16,740 nucleotides of DNA from CAYUMU01 sp964445985 (GTDB lineage: Bacteria; Planctomycetota; Planctomycetia; Pirellulales; S012-138): the NCBI GenBank assembly GCA_964445985.1, contig CAYUMU010000116.1:1-16740 (forward strand), in the 5' to 3' direction. The notes beneath the pieces are model-generated. The model searched no databases, was not told where the DNA came from, and worked only from the letters and a program-made list of their open reading frames with translations. Made by a program: the position numbers and the translations under genes. How positions within the stretch are numbered: the first letter of the stretch is position 1; each line of letters begins with the position of its first letter. This document shows positions 7,083 through 15,223 of the stretch, piece after piece.

Positions 7083-8120
7083 ATGTCTGTCACGATTGCC
7101 GCCCCCATGGTTACGCCTGCCCCGATGGAAGCGAGCGCCGCGAACCCCGCGGCCCGGGGTTGGCTGCTGGGACCCGTGCTCGACAGCCTGTTCGTGGCCA
7201 ACCTGGCCTGGCCGGTGGTGGCCCTGTTTGCGATGTTGGCCGCGGAAAGCTCCGCCTATCAAACCTTTGGATACCTGCTGGCCTACTTTGTGATCATGCC
7301 GCATCGGTGGATCACGTTGCCGCTGGTGTTTGGCGATCGCAAGCGGGTTGCCGAGCGGCCGGTGGCCTACCTGGGCGTGCTGGGGCTGGTGATTTTCTCG
7401 TGTGCCGTGGTCAAGCTCAGCATGGCATCGCTGGCCGTGCTCGTGGCCGCCGACTACTTGTGGAACGCCTGGCATTTTGCCGGGCAGCACTCCGGCATCC
7501 ACCGTATTTATGGTCGCCTGGCCCGCGGCGCCGCCGTGGGGCCGGAGTGGGAAAAATGGCTGTTGCGGGGGTTCTTTTTGTTCGTGCTGATCCGGCTGAC
7601 CGGCTCGTTCATTCCGCGCGATAGCCAGCCCTGGCTCGACGCCGTGGCCGATGCCGGCCCTTGCTTGGCGTGGCTGGATTTTGTGGCGTTGGCGATTCCG
7701 GCGTGGTTTTTATTTCGCGAGTTGGGGCGGCTGGAAAGAAAATCGCTCGGCGGGGTATTGTACCTGGTGAGCGTGTGCGCGCTGTACTCCACGCTGCTGC
7801 TGGCCGTGCGTTACGACCTGCGTCCGCTGGCGCTGGGCTGCGCCGTGGCTACCACGCTGGTTCACTCTTCGGAGTATTTGGCCATCGTTTCCTGGCATGC
7901 GCCGAAGAACAGAGCCTGGCAGGAATCGGGCCTGTTCCGGCGGCTGGTGTCGCACTGGCTGCTCACGCTGCTGGCCTTCATGTCGTTTTTCGTGATCACC
8001 ACGGCGCTGCTCGACGGCCCCTACCTGGGGACCTGGCTGTGGATCAATTTGAACGTTTCCTTCCTGCACTACGCCTACGACGGCATGATCTGGAAACGCC
8101 CCAAGGCCAAACCGGCATAG
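7083..8120 (+). CDS. Uncharacterised polytopic membrane protein
   Basis: This 345-residue protein has about eight hydrophobic segments by eye (near 34-53, 62-80, 95-125, 160-173, 195-212, 224-243, 247-270 and 290-322). Histidines are conspicuous: MPHRW (H74), WHFAGQHSGIHRIY (H131, H136, H140), VHSSEY (H261) and FLHYAYDGMIWKR (H329). These could coordinate metal or haem, but that is speculation. I do not recognise a named family. The ATG at 7083 is preferred over the upstream 7011 ATG because AAGGA sits 7 nt before it and the 24 added residues look non-native. The gene is alone on its strand with no operon partner. A strong hairpin follows the stop by 35 nt. Confidence 0.85.
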   Translation: MSVTIAAPMVTPAPMEASAANPAARGWLLGPVLDSLFVANLAWPVVALFAMLAAESSAYQTFGYLLAYFVIMPHRWITLPLVFGDRKRVAERPVAYLGVLGLVIFSCAVVKLSMASLAVLVAADYLWNAWHFAGQHSGIHRIYGRLARGAAVGPEWEKWLLRGFFLFVLIRLTGSFIPRDSQPWLDAVADAGPCLAWLDFVALAIPAWFLFRELGRLERKSLGGVLYLVSVCALYSTLLLAVRYDLRPLALGCAVATTLVHSSEYLAIVSWHAPKNRAWQESGLFRRLVSHWLLTLLAFMSFFVITTALLDGPYLGTWLWINLNVSFLHYAYDGMIWKRPKAKPA

Positions 8121-8534
8121 GAACCCATGAAGAATAACTTTCGGGCATAGTCGCCTTTCGCTCCGCGAAAGGATTTGCTTTCGCGGAGCGAAAGCCGACT
8201 TTGTTTTTCGTGCCATCCATAGCCGGACAGGACGATTGATCGCCGCGCTCCCAATGTCGTACGCCGCGGGCCAAGAGCCCACGCATCCAGGCTCCCGATG
8301 GTCGCCTTCCGGACATTGGCGGCGCAACCGTCAAATAGCATGCCGCGCGGCCACTATTTGATGCGCGCCTCGGGCTTGGTTATGTTTGGTCATAAGCTGT
8401 TGCCTTGGAAGGCAAGGGCTACTGGGTTGGGCGCGCGCCGCGTCCTCCACCCCCCCGCATAACCTACTGGAAGCAGGCTAACGATCCCACCCCTGTGGTG
8501 ATAATCGCTTGCTCCTTTGCCTGTGAGAGTGCGA
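8121..8534. other. Intergenic region with two hairpins
   Basis: No gene is supported. It begins with AGAATAACTT (8131-8140), the same start as copies 2 and 3 of the dispersed repeat, but the similarity stops there. A strong hairpin sits at 8155-8194 (listed separately). A short palindrome TTGCCTTGGAAGGCAA lies at 8400-8415. The promoter of the exported protein and ABC ATPase genes should lie toward the right end, though I see no clear -35/-10 pair. Confidence 0.6.
8155..8194. repeat. Perfect 17-bp hairpin
   Basis: CTTTCGCTCCGCGAAAG (8155-8171) and CTTTCGCGGAGCGAAAG (8178-8194) are exact reverse complements around a GATTTG loop. Each arm is itself nearly palindromic, so cruciform or nested folds are possible. 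TTTGTTTTT follows at about 8201-8209, so in the plus direction it could end transcription of the membrane-protein gene. The symmetric arms also fit a dispersed palindromic repeat. Confidence 0.8.
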
Positions 8535-9848
8535 ATGCTGTCCTACACCCATAGGTGCTTGTGGCTGTGCGTTGGGGGCCTGTTGCTGGCAGGCAGTTGC
8601 CTGCCCCCCACCGCGGCCTGGTGCTGCGATACGCCTGTCTATCGCTTTTCGATGTACAGCGACTCGTGGGCGCCGTGGCCCTACGCGGCCTTTTACTTGC
8701 ACCAGGGCGAGATCCCCGCGGCCGACTCCGCGCTCCATCAGCGGCTGGCCGCATTCGAAAGCGAAATTCCCCAGCGCACCAACCTGGTGGTCCACGCCAT
8801 AAACGTGAACGAGGCCACGGTTTGGGACGAGCTTCCGCCCGCAGTGCGAAAAGTCTGGGACGATTCCAAGGCCATCGAGCCCCTCTGGGTGGTAATGCCG
8901 CCCCACGCGCCCACGCCCATCTTCACAGGCCGCTTAACGGACGCGTTGGTGGCGGCCCTGATCGATTCGCCCGTTCGTCAGCAGATTGGCAAGGCCCAAG
9001 AGCAGGGCAAAATGGTGGCGCTGCTCCTGGAAGGATCCAACGAAGCTGAAAACAAGGCCGTTAACAAGGTGCTGAGCGAAGTGGCCCAACAGGCGGCCGC
9101 GGGCCAAATCGAAGGCGATTCACTGCCGCTGGGAATTCCGCCCCAACGCGATCCGGCCGCGAAACCCAATGTGGGCGAGCTATCGCTGGAAATCGCGTCG
9201 ATCGTGGTTTCGCGCACCGATCCCCGCGAACAGTTTCTGGTGGCCATGCTGATGGCGGTGGAGCCCGACCTGGACCGCTTTGCCGATCGCTCCATGGTGT
9301 TCCTGGCTTACGGCCGCGGTCGCGTGCTGCCGCCTTACATTGGGGCTGGAATTACCAAGGACAATTTGATTCACGAGTCGGGCGTGCAGTTCCTGCTCGG
9401 CCCCTGCTCGTGCGAAATCAAAGGCCAAAACCCGGGGGCCGACTTGCTGACGACCTGGGATTGGCGCGGCTCGGCCACCAAGCTGGCCCGGCGGTTTGGC
9501 GAAGAAGAAGGCAACGAAGACCTGCTGGGCATCAGTTCGCTGGTGCCGACGCTCTCGCTCGGCATGCCGGGCGAAAAGCAGGCGGACGAATCGGCGTCCA
9601 AGCAACCAGGTTCTATCACGCAGACGAACATTCGGGCGGCCTTGGACGAAGTTAGCGATTCGAAAGCCGTTGATGACAAGCTCGCCGCAGGGTCAAAACT
9701 AGAGTTGCCATCGACGAGCCTCAGCCCATCCCAGGCGGAAGCCGATTCGCTCAACCGCTCGATGTCACTCTACCTGGGCATTGGCATCGGCGCTTCGGCC
9801 TTGCTGATGATTGTGGTGGGCCTGGTGGTGTGGCGTAGGAGTGGCTAG
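8535..9848 (+). CDS. Exported protein with C-terminal membrane anchor, unknown function
   Basis: This 437-residue protein has an N-terminal signal-like segment (about 8-27, LWLCVGGLLLAGSCLPPTAA), a long extracytoplasmic region, a low-complexity Ser/Ala/Gln-rich linker (about 345-405), and one transmembrane helix near the C-terminus (about 413-433) followed by RRSG. A CC pair (WCCDTP) follows the signal and a CSC lies later (GPCSCEI). The region around LAGSC is a weak lipobox candidate. I do not recognise the family. The ATG at 8535 is chosen over an upstream TTG at 8517 because the hydrophobic segment then begins at a normal distance. The ABC ATPase gene starts 33-45 nt after the stop on the same strand, so the two probably form one transcript and the protein may be a periplasm-facing partner of that transporter. 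Confidence 0.82.
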   Translation: MLSYTHRCLWLCVGGLLLAGSCLPPTAAWCCDTPVYRFSMYSDSWAPWPYAAFYLHQGEIPAADSALHQRLAAFESEIPQRTNLVVHAINVNEATVWDELPPAVRKVWDDSKAIEPLWVVMPPHAPTPIFTGRLTDALVAALIDSPVRQQIGKAQEQGKMVALLLEGSNEAENKAVNKVLSEVAQQAAAGQIEGDSLPLGIPPQRDPAAKPNVGELSLEIASIVVSRTDPREQFLVAMLMAVEPDLDRFADRSMVFLAYGRGRVLPPYIGAGITKDNLIHESGVQFLLGPCSCEIKGQNPGADLLTTWDWRGSATKLARRFGEEEGNEDLLGISSLVPTLSLGMPGEKQADESASKQPGSITQTNIRAALDEVSDSKAVDDKLAAGSKLELPSTSLSPSQAEADSLNRSMSLYLGIGIGASALLMIVVGLVVWRRSG

Positions 9849-9893
9849 GGGCTGGTGGTTGTTTGTTGTCTTTTGTAGGGATTGGGCCTGCTC

Positions 9894-10577
9894 GTGATTC
9901 GCTTGCGGAATGTCAGTAAGGTTTACGAGACCGCCGAAGGCGCCGTGCGCGCGCTCGACGACGTTTCGCTGCACGTGGAGCAGGGTGAATTCGTCGCCGT
10001 GCGCGGGCCTAGCGGCTGCGGCAAAACCACTTTGCTCACGCTCGTGGGCGGCTTGGCCACGCCTAGTGCCGGCCAGGTGCTGGTGGCAGGGCAGGATCTC
10101 ACGGCGCTCTCGGGGGCTGGCCGGGCCAGGTTTCGCGGCGAATCGATCGGGTTTGTGTTTCAAATGTTCCATTTGCTCCCCTACCTGAGCGTGGTCGATA
10201 ACGTGCTGGTGGCGGCCAAGGAAAGTGGCAGCAGCGCCACCCGCGCGCGCGCCATCGAACTGTTGGAGCGGTTCCAACTGGGGCACCGGCTCAAACATCG
10301 GCCGGGCCAATTGAGCATCGGCGAACGGCAGCGGGTGGCCATTGCCAGGGCTCTATTGAATTCTCCCCAACTGTTGCTGGCCGACGAACCGACCGGCAAC
10401 CTCGACCCGGCCAACGCCACCGGCGTGCTCACCCTGCTGAAAGAATTTCACCAAGAAGGCGGCACGGTGCTGCTGGTGACCCACGACGCCGACGCCGCGG
10501 CCTACGCCGGGCGATCGATATTTTTGGCCCATGGCAAAATCGCCGACAGTATGCCAACGCCCGCAACCGGCGGCTAA
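9894..10577 (+). CDS. ABC transporter ATP-binding protein, LolD/MacB type
   Basis: This 227-residue ATPase should power an FtsX/MacB-like permease. Motifs: Walker A GPSGCGKTT (38-46), Q-loop Q90 in FVFQMFHLLP, signature LSIGE (140-144), Walker B LLLADEP (160-166) followed by TGNLD (167-171), and H-loop H197 in VTHD. The phrase ADEPTGNLD and the length are typical of LolD, FtsE and MacB ATPases. The signature has Ile where LSGGE or LSGGQ is usual. The GTG at 9894 gives the usual MIRLRNVSKVY beginning; a TTG at 9882 is an alternative that adds four residues. No permease gene is present downstream, where a repeat region begins 14 nt after the stop, or upstream, where the exported-protein gene lies. 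The permease must be elsewhere or lost. Confidence 0.93.
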   Translation: MIRLRNVSKVYETAEGAVRALDDVSLHVEQGEFVAVRGPSGCGKTTLLTLVGGLATPSAGQVLVAGQDLTALSGAGRARFRGESIGFVFQMFHLLPYLSVVDNVLVAAKESGSSATRARAIELLERFQLGHRLKHRPGQLSIGERQRVAIARALLNSPQLLLADEPTGNLDPANATGVLTLLKEFHQEGGTVLLVTHDADAAAYAGRSIFLAHGKIADSMPTPATGG

Positions 10578-10591
10578 GCTCGGCCGTCGAA

Positions 10592-11085
10592 GCATAACTT
10601 CCCGCGATGCAGTTCGCATCCACGCCGATGTGGATTGCAGAGTTGCTCACCCTAACGGATTCTAGTTTCTTGCTTGTTATCATCTGTGCAAGCCGCAGGC
10701 GCGAAACCCTTTTCTCCCCTCTCCCCGGTATTTCCGGGGAGAGGGGCCTTGGGAGCGGAGTTGGGTCTGCCATCGCAAACCGCCCGCAAAAACCCCCTTC
10801 CCCAGCCCTTCTCCCCCGGAGTACCGGGGGAGAAGGGAGCAGGAACGTCGTGAGCGAGGGAATCCCACCAACATTCCTCGCTAACCGCGGCGGGCTGCCA
10901 AAAATAAGGCATTCACAACACCGGGGGCAGTTGCGAAAAGCCTGCAAAAATACACCGCGTCTAGAAAACGGTAGGGTGAGCAGAGTTGTATCCGCCGCGC
11001 CTGGATTCCCGCCTTCGCGGGAATGACGAGCTCGCAAGGATTAACAAAGTGTCAAGGCCAATCCGGAAAGTAAATGATCGACGCC
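10592..11085 (+). repeat. Dispersed composite repeat, copy 3, interrupted by an insertion
   Basis: The left part (10592-10645) has ACTTCCCGCGATGCAGTTCG and GATGTGGATTGC. The right part (10989-11085) has TCCGCCGCGCCTGGATTCCC, GCGGGAATGACG, then AAAGTGTC...CCAATCCGG...TAAATGAT (11046-11085). Removing 10646-10988 (the element plus one 8-bp duplicate) leaves a sequence collinear with copies 1 and 2. It lies between the convergent ABC ATPase gene and the small 168-residue gene. The span contains no gene. Confidence 0.88.
10646..10980. mobile_element. 335-bp MITE-like element with terminal inverted repeats and 8-bp target duplication
   Basis: The ends are CTCACCCTAACGG (10646-10658) and, reversed, CTCACCCTACCG (10969-10980), giving a 9-bp perfect terminal repeat that extends with one mismatch. 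CAGAGTTG flanks it on both sides (10638-10645 and 10981-10988). It contains no credible ORF but has two very stable hairpins: CCCCTCTCCCCGG with its complement (10716-10746, 5-nt loop) and CCCTTCTCCCCCGG with its complement (10806-10837, AGTA loop). It also holds GAGCGAGGG...CCTCGCTAAC around 10853-10885, which resembles the repeat at the window start. This fits a non-autonomous transposon of a family making 8-bp duplications. I cannot name the parent transposase. Confidence 0.85.
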
Positions 11086-11127
11086 CCCTTAGCACGGCCA
11101 GCTTTCGCATCCGCTGCCGTCGCGCTG

Positions 11128-11634
11128 CTAGTTCGTCTGTCGCGCGGCGCGAGGCAATTGCCAAAACCAAATCGCCAGCTTGCTTTCGTCTCGTTCATGC
11201 CGACGCGCGCCTTCAGCGACCACGCAAAAATCCTCGTCGCCCGCGGCAAGTGCTCGAAATGCGTCGAGTAGTTCTTTGATCTTTGCCTCTCCCAACGATA
11301 ACTCGGGGGCCGAAGACGTGCCCGCCCAGGCCCAATGGCTGTCCGCGACTTTACCCTTGGGAAATTTGATCTTGAGCTTCGGGGGCGAGATGCGCGCATC
11401 TTCTCGCCAACCTTTGGGAACGGCAATCATGTCGGCATTGGGAACGGATAGAGGTATATTGCCTGTCGAAGTCCAGCGGGCTTTCGCCATGATCTCGAAG
11501 AAGGCGATCATCGCTTGGCATCCATCCTCGTCCGCCATGCAATTCCAACCTGCGTATTCACGCACGTCGCGCCGAAACTGCCAAAGGTACACATGGCCTG
11601 CCGGCTTCCAGCGCTGGATAGCAGAATCAGACAT
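11128..11634 (-). CDS. Small hypothetical protein, 168 residues
   Basis: I do not recognise a family. The protein is soluble-looking, rich in Trp (WKPAGHVYLWQF, WNCM, WAWAG, IWFWQL) and acidic near its end, with no signal peptide or membrane helix. Cysteines occur in NCMADEDGC and DFCVV. Coding is supported by its position: its ATG at 11634 is 32 nt downstream of the antiporter stop on the same strand, and the opposite-strand frames have poorer composition. No good Shine-Dalgarno precedes the start, which would fit readthrough from the antiporter transcript. Its stop lies about 40 nt from the dispersed repeat. It may be an accessory to the antiporter or merely co-transcribed. Confidence 0.7.
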   Translation of the reverse strand: MSDSAIQRWKPAGHVYLWQFRRDVREYAGWNCMADEDGCQAMIAFFEIMAKARWTSTGNIPLSVPNADMIAVPKGWREDARISPPKLKIKFPKGKVADSHWAWAGTSSAPELSLGEAKIKELLDAFRALAAGDEDFCVVAEGARRHERDESKLAIWFWQLPRAARQTN

Positions 11635-11666
11635 CTTTTGTCTTGGCAGATGGCTGGAAAGACGCC

Positions 11667-13562
11667 CTACACTTGGCTTGCTTGGGGCGGCGTTTCGGGG
11701 GGATCTTGGGCGCCTGGGGGCGAAGCGGAGGCGGCTTCTCCGGCGGGCGTTTCCGTGGGAACCGCCTCCGCTGGGACCACCTTGGCTGGCAATCTTCGCG
11801 TCGATTGTCCATCGGCCGCCGGCTTCTTAGGTGCACCCGGCTCTGGTGGCGAAGGAATGATCATGCCGGCGGTTTCTACTTCTCCCAGGGAAGATACGGA
11901 GCGAACAATGACCCCAATCGCGCCGAAGTTCACAAATTGGCCGACCTCCGACACGTGATCGGGCAGTTGGTTGCGAATGGCCTCGTCCAGGGTGAAATGG
12001 TCGGGCGCATCGAGCTTGATATTGTAGAACTCTTGCAGCTTTTGGATCGTGACATGGCCAGGGAGTGGAAATTCCAGCATGGGCGGAATATCTTGCGGCA
12101 CTTCCTGCCGGCGGGCAAACACTCGATTTACCAGCGGCAAGGTTTCAGGACGGACGACCAGGATGGCGTGGTCGCCGGCCTCGATGCGGGTCTTGCCTTG
12201 CGGGGGAATGATCTGGCGACCGCGCACAATGAGGGCAATCACCACGCCGTCGGGCAGGGCCAGATCTTTGACCTTGAGCCCGGCCGCGCGCGAGTCGGCG
12301 TCCACCGCGAAATCAACGATATCGCCCTCCACGTGGTGCAGCGAACTGATCTCCAGCGTTACCGGGGGTTCGGGAGGCGCGGGGGTTTGCACCTTAAGCC
12401 AGCGCGCCACCACCGGCAGCGACCAGCCTTGCACCACGGCCGAAACCACCACCACGAAGAACACCACGTTGAACAGTTCGCCAGCGCCCTCCACGCCAAG
12501 CAGCAGCGGAAATGTTGCCAATGTCACGGGGACCGCGCCCTTCAAGCCTACCCATGAGATAAACACCACCTCGCGCCAGCTATAGCGGAACCAGGGAACG
12601 CACAGTAAAACCGCCACGGGACGGGCCACGAACACCAGCACGGCGGCGATCAACAGTCCTTCCCCAGTGACATTGATCAAGCGGCTGGGGAAGCAGAGCA
12701 GCCCCAGAACCACGAACATGATAATCTGGCCAAACCAGGCCCCGGCGTCGTGAAACAGCAAAATGCCGCGTTTGAACACGATTCGGCTGTTGCCGAGCAC
12801 GATGCCCGTCAGGTAGATGGCGAGGAAGCCGCTCCCCGAAAAGCTGGCGGCCAGGCCAAACGACAGCAGGCCAAAACCCGAAACCAGCACGGGATACAGT
12901 CCCGCCGCATTGAGATTCATGCGATTGACGGTTTTCGCGGCGATCCAACCAACGATCAGGCCCACCACCGTGCCGACGGCGATTTGGGTCACGAACAGGC
13001 TCAGCAACCCCCACCCAGGGGTCGCCTGGGCGGTGATAATCTCAATAAAACCCACGGTGAGAAAAATAGCCATGGGATCATTGGAACCACTCTCAACTTC
13101 GAGCGTGGAAGCCAGCCGATCCGACAGATTCACGCCGCCCGATCGGAGCACCGCGAACACGGCGGCCGCGTCGGTTGAACCGACAATGCTGCCCAGCAAC
13201 ATCCCTTTTAAGATCGGCAGGCCCAGCACCAGGGCCGTCGCCCAGCCAGTGATACCGGCGGTAATGAGCACGCCGAACGTCGCCAGTAGCAAAGCCGGCT
13301 TCCAGACCAGGCGAATGGATGCTAGCGGCGTGCTAAGCCCGCCATCGAATAGAATAATGGCCAGGGCAACCGTACCGATTCCGTGGGCCAACTCGTAGTT
13401 TTCAAAGTCGATGCCGCCGATGCCCTCGGAACCCGCCAGCATTCCCAGGGCCAAAAACAACACCAGCACCGGCAGCCCGAGCCGTGTTGAGAACTTACTG
13501 GAAGCAATGCCCAGCAGAAGCAGAACGCCTGTCCAGTAAATGATGGTGTCGATTGCAAACAT
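11667..13562 (-). CDS. nhaP2: K+/H+ antiporter, NhaP2/CvrA-like (CPA1 family)
   Basis: This 631-residue inner-membrane exchanger should export K+ (or Na+) against proton entry. The first ~390 residues hold about a dozen membrane helices with the CPA1 landmarks LFDGG (71-75), GSTDAAAVFAVL (128-139) and ESGSNDP (157-163, N161 and D162 being the likely ion-binding pair). A TrkA_C/RCK_C domain follows (about 402-483), then a CorC/HlyC-type domain (about 490-572), the order known for NhaP2/CvrA. An unusual Pro/Ala/Glu-rich tail of about 60 residues ends the protein, likely disordered. The start ATG at 13562 has GAAGG a few nt upstream. It is divergent from serS across 240 nt and probably co-transcribed with the small gene downstream. 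The ion specificity is inferred from family only. Confidence 0.93.
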   Translation of the reverse strand: MFAIDTIIYWTGVLLLLGIASSKFSTRLGLPVLVLFLALGMLAGSEGIGGIDFENYELAHGIGTVALAIILFDGGLSTPLASIRLVWKPALLLATFGVLITAGITGWATALVLGLPILKGMLLGSIVGSTDAAAVFAVLRSGGVNLSDRLASTLEVESGSNDPMAIFLTVGFIEIITAQATPGWGLLSLFVTQIAVGTVVGLIVGWIAAKTVNRMNLNAAGLYPVLVSGFGLLSFGLAASFSGSGFLAIYLTGIVLGNSRIVFKRGILLFHDAGAWFGQIIMFVVLGLLCFPSRLINVTGEGLLIAAVLVFVARPVAVLLCVPWFRYSWREVVFISWVGLKGAVPVTLATFPLLLGVEGAGELFNVVFFVVVVSAVVQGWSLPVVARWLKVQTPAPPEPPVTLEISSLHHVEGDIVDFAVDADSRAAGLKVKDLALPDGVVIALIVRGRQIIPPQGKTRIEAGDHAILVVRPETLPLVNRVFARRQEVPQDIPPMLEFPLPGHVTIQKLQEFYNIKLDAPDHFTLDEAIRNQLPDHVSEVGQFVNFGAIGVIVRSVSSLGEVETAGMIIPSPPEPGAPKKPAADGQSTRRLPAKVVPAEAVPTETPAGEAASASPPGAQDPPETPPQASQV

Positions 13563-13802
13563 AGGGCCTTCGTAGCATACGAGGGAACTTTTGCCAATTG
13601 GCCGGGGCCACGAAACGGCCCGTTCCGGCTGTCCCAGGTTCTTGGTTCACATGCCGATCCACTTGGTGGCGCCATGGAATTGGAGGCCGATGGCTTTCAG
13701 GCCCGCTGGCCAATCGGCGGGGGCCTTGGTAGGCTACCTTGCTCCTCGGGAAGCGGGTGATAACACCCAGAGCGAATGGGAATTGCGTAGGAAGAATTCA
13801 AG

Positions 13803-15092
13803 ATGCTGGACCGCAAGTTCATTTTGGAAAACGCGGCCGCCGTGGCGGAAAATTGCCGTCGGCGAGGTCTGCGGGTCGACGTCGATCGCTTTGTGGAGTT
13901 GGAAAACCTGCGGAGGGCGAAAGATACCGAAGTGCAGGACTTCAATCGCCAGGCGAACGAGGTTTCCAAAACGATTGGCAAGGCCAAAGACCCCGCCGAG
14001 CGCGAAGCCCGCATGGCCGAAGGCCGCCGGCTGCGCGAGCAAAAAGACGCCGGCCAAATGGAACTTCAGGCGATCGAGCTGGAACTGGAAAAGCTGCACG
14101 GCCTGATCCCCAACATGGCGCATCCCGACGCACCCGTGGGCGCCGACGACCAATCGAACCTCGATGTGAAGCGGGGCCTCACCGAGATTCGCGCATTCGA
14201 TTTCAAGCCGCGCGACCATTTGGAATTGGGCCAGGCTCTCGACCTGATCGATATGGAAGCCGGAGGCCACGTGGCAGGGCACGGCTTCTACTTTTTGAAG
14301 AACGACGCCGTGCTGCTCGAACTGGCGTTGCAGCAGTATGCGGTGCAGTTCCTGATGGCCGAAGGCTTCACTCCGGTCATCACGCCCGACCTGGCCCGGA
14401 ACGAAATTCTGCACGGGATTGGCTTCATTCCCCGCGGCCCAGAAACGCAAATTTATAGCGTCGAAAATACCGACCTCAGCCTGGTGGCCACGGCCGAAAT
14501 TACCCTCGGCGGCATGCACTCGGGCAAGATTTTCGACGCCGACGACCTGCCCATCAAACTGGTCGGCATTAGCCACTGCTTCCGCACCGAAGCGGGCGCC
14601 GGCGGCCGCGCGACGCGAGGGCTGTACCGCGTGCATCAGTTCACCAAGGTGGAAATGTTCGCGTTCACCAAGCCCGAGGAGAGTGACGTGATGCACGACA
14701 TGCTCTGTGGGCTGGAATGCCAACTGTGGGACAACCTGGGCATCCCCTACCGCGTGGTCGATACGGCCACGGGCGACCTGGGCGGCCCGGCGTATCGCAA
14801 GTTCGATCTCGAAGCCTGGATGCCCGGCCGCGGCGAGAACGGCGAGTGGGGCGAAGTCACCAGCACCAGCAACTGCACCGACTACCAGGCCCGCCGGCTC
14901 GATATTCGCTACCGCATTAAGGGCGAGAAGGGGACGCAGTTTGTGCACACGCTGAACGGAACGGCCTTCGCGGTCGGCCGGGCGATGATTTCCATTATGG
15001 AAAACTACCAACAGGCCGACGGCAGCATTGTGGTGCCCGACGTGCTGCAAAAGTACGTTGGCAAGCAAGTGATTGGGCCGCCGGACAATTAA
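13803..15092 (+). CDS. serS: Seryl-tRNA synthetase
   Basis: This 429-residue class II synthetase charges tRNA-Ser (and tRNA-Sec where present) with serine in the cytoplasm. The N-terminal tRNA-binding coiled-coil arm covers about 30-100 (MLDRKFILEN start, charged heptad-like helices). The catalytic core has the TAE serine-binding loop (T230-E232), motif 2 FRTEAGAGG (260-268) with RGLYRVHQFTKVE after it, and motif 3 LNGTAFAVGRAM (384-395) with its arginine at 393. The ending DGSIVVPDVLQKYVG is typical. The length is normal and the frame intact. AGGAAG lies 8 nt before the ATG. The gene appears monocistronic; I see no T-box or other known leader in the 240-nt divergent spacer. Confidence 0.97.
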   Translation: MLDRKFILENAAAVAENCRRRGLRVDVDRFVELENLRRAKDTEVQDFNRQANEVSKTIGKAKDPAEREARMAEGRRLREQKDAGQMELQAIELELEKLHGLIPNMAHPDAPVGADDQSNLDVKRGLTEIRAFDFKPRDHLELGQALDLIDMEAGGHVAGHGFYFLKNDAVLLELALQQYAVQFLMAEGFTPVITPDLARNEILHGIGFIPRGPETQIYSVENTDLSLVATAEITLGGMHSGKIFDADDLPIKLVGISHCFRTEAGAGGRATRGLYRVHQFTKVEMFAFTKPEESDVMHDMLCGLECQLWDNLGIPYRVVDTATGDLGGPAYRKFDLEAWMPGRGENGEWGEVTSTSNCTDYQARRLDIRYRIKGEKGTQFVHTLNGTAFAVGRAMISIMENYQQADGSIVVPDVLQKYVGKQVIGPPDN

Positions 15093-15137
15093 GCGATCCC
15101 CCGGCTGGCCTGATAAAAAGCAAACGTAGGGTAGGCA

Positions 15138-15143
15138 TATAAT
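15138..15143 (+). promoter_or_regulatory. TATAAT -10 box upstream of the decayed gene pair
   Basis: An exact TATAAT lies 81 nt before the GTG of the next frame. The matching -35 position (15115-15120, AAAAAG) is poor. It could drive the small frameshifted gene and its partner. An exact hexamer is somewhat notable in GC-rich DNA but is not proof. Confidence 0.35.
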
Positions 15144-15223
15144 CTGGGAAGACCTCGTTTCCAGGCTTCGCCGCTCCGCCCAGGTTCGAGCGAAAGTCCG
15201 TTTGACCGCGAAAGGCCCATGCC

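Noticed and set aside
11643..12557. 304-residue plus-strand frame
   Set aside because: It is antisense to the antiporter gene. Its Arg/His/Gly-rich composition marks it as a shadow.
13563..13802. T-box or other leader riboswitch before serS
   Set aside because: I could find no T-box consensus or specifier-like structure, and T-boxes are mainly a feature of Firmicutes and some other groups.
13734..15068. Long 444-residue frame on the minus strand
   Set aside because: It is entirely antisense to serS, a clear housekeeping gene. Its His/Gly/Val-rich composition is typical of shadows in GC-rich DNA.
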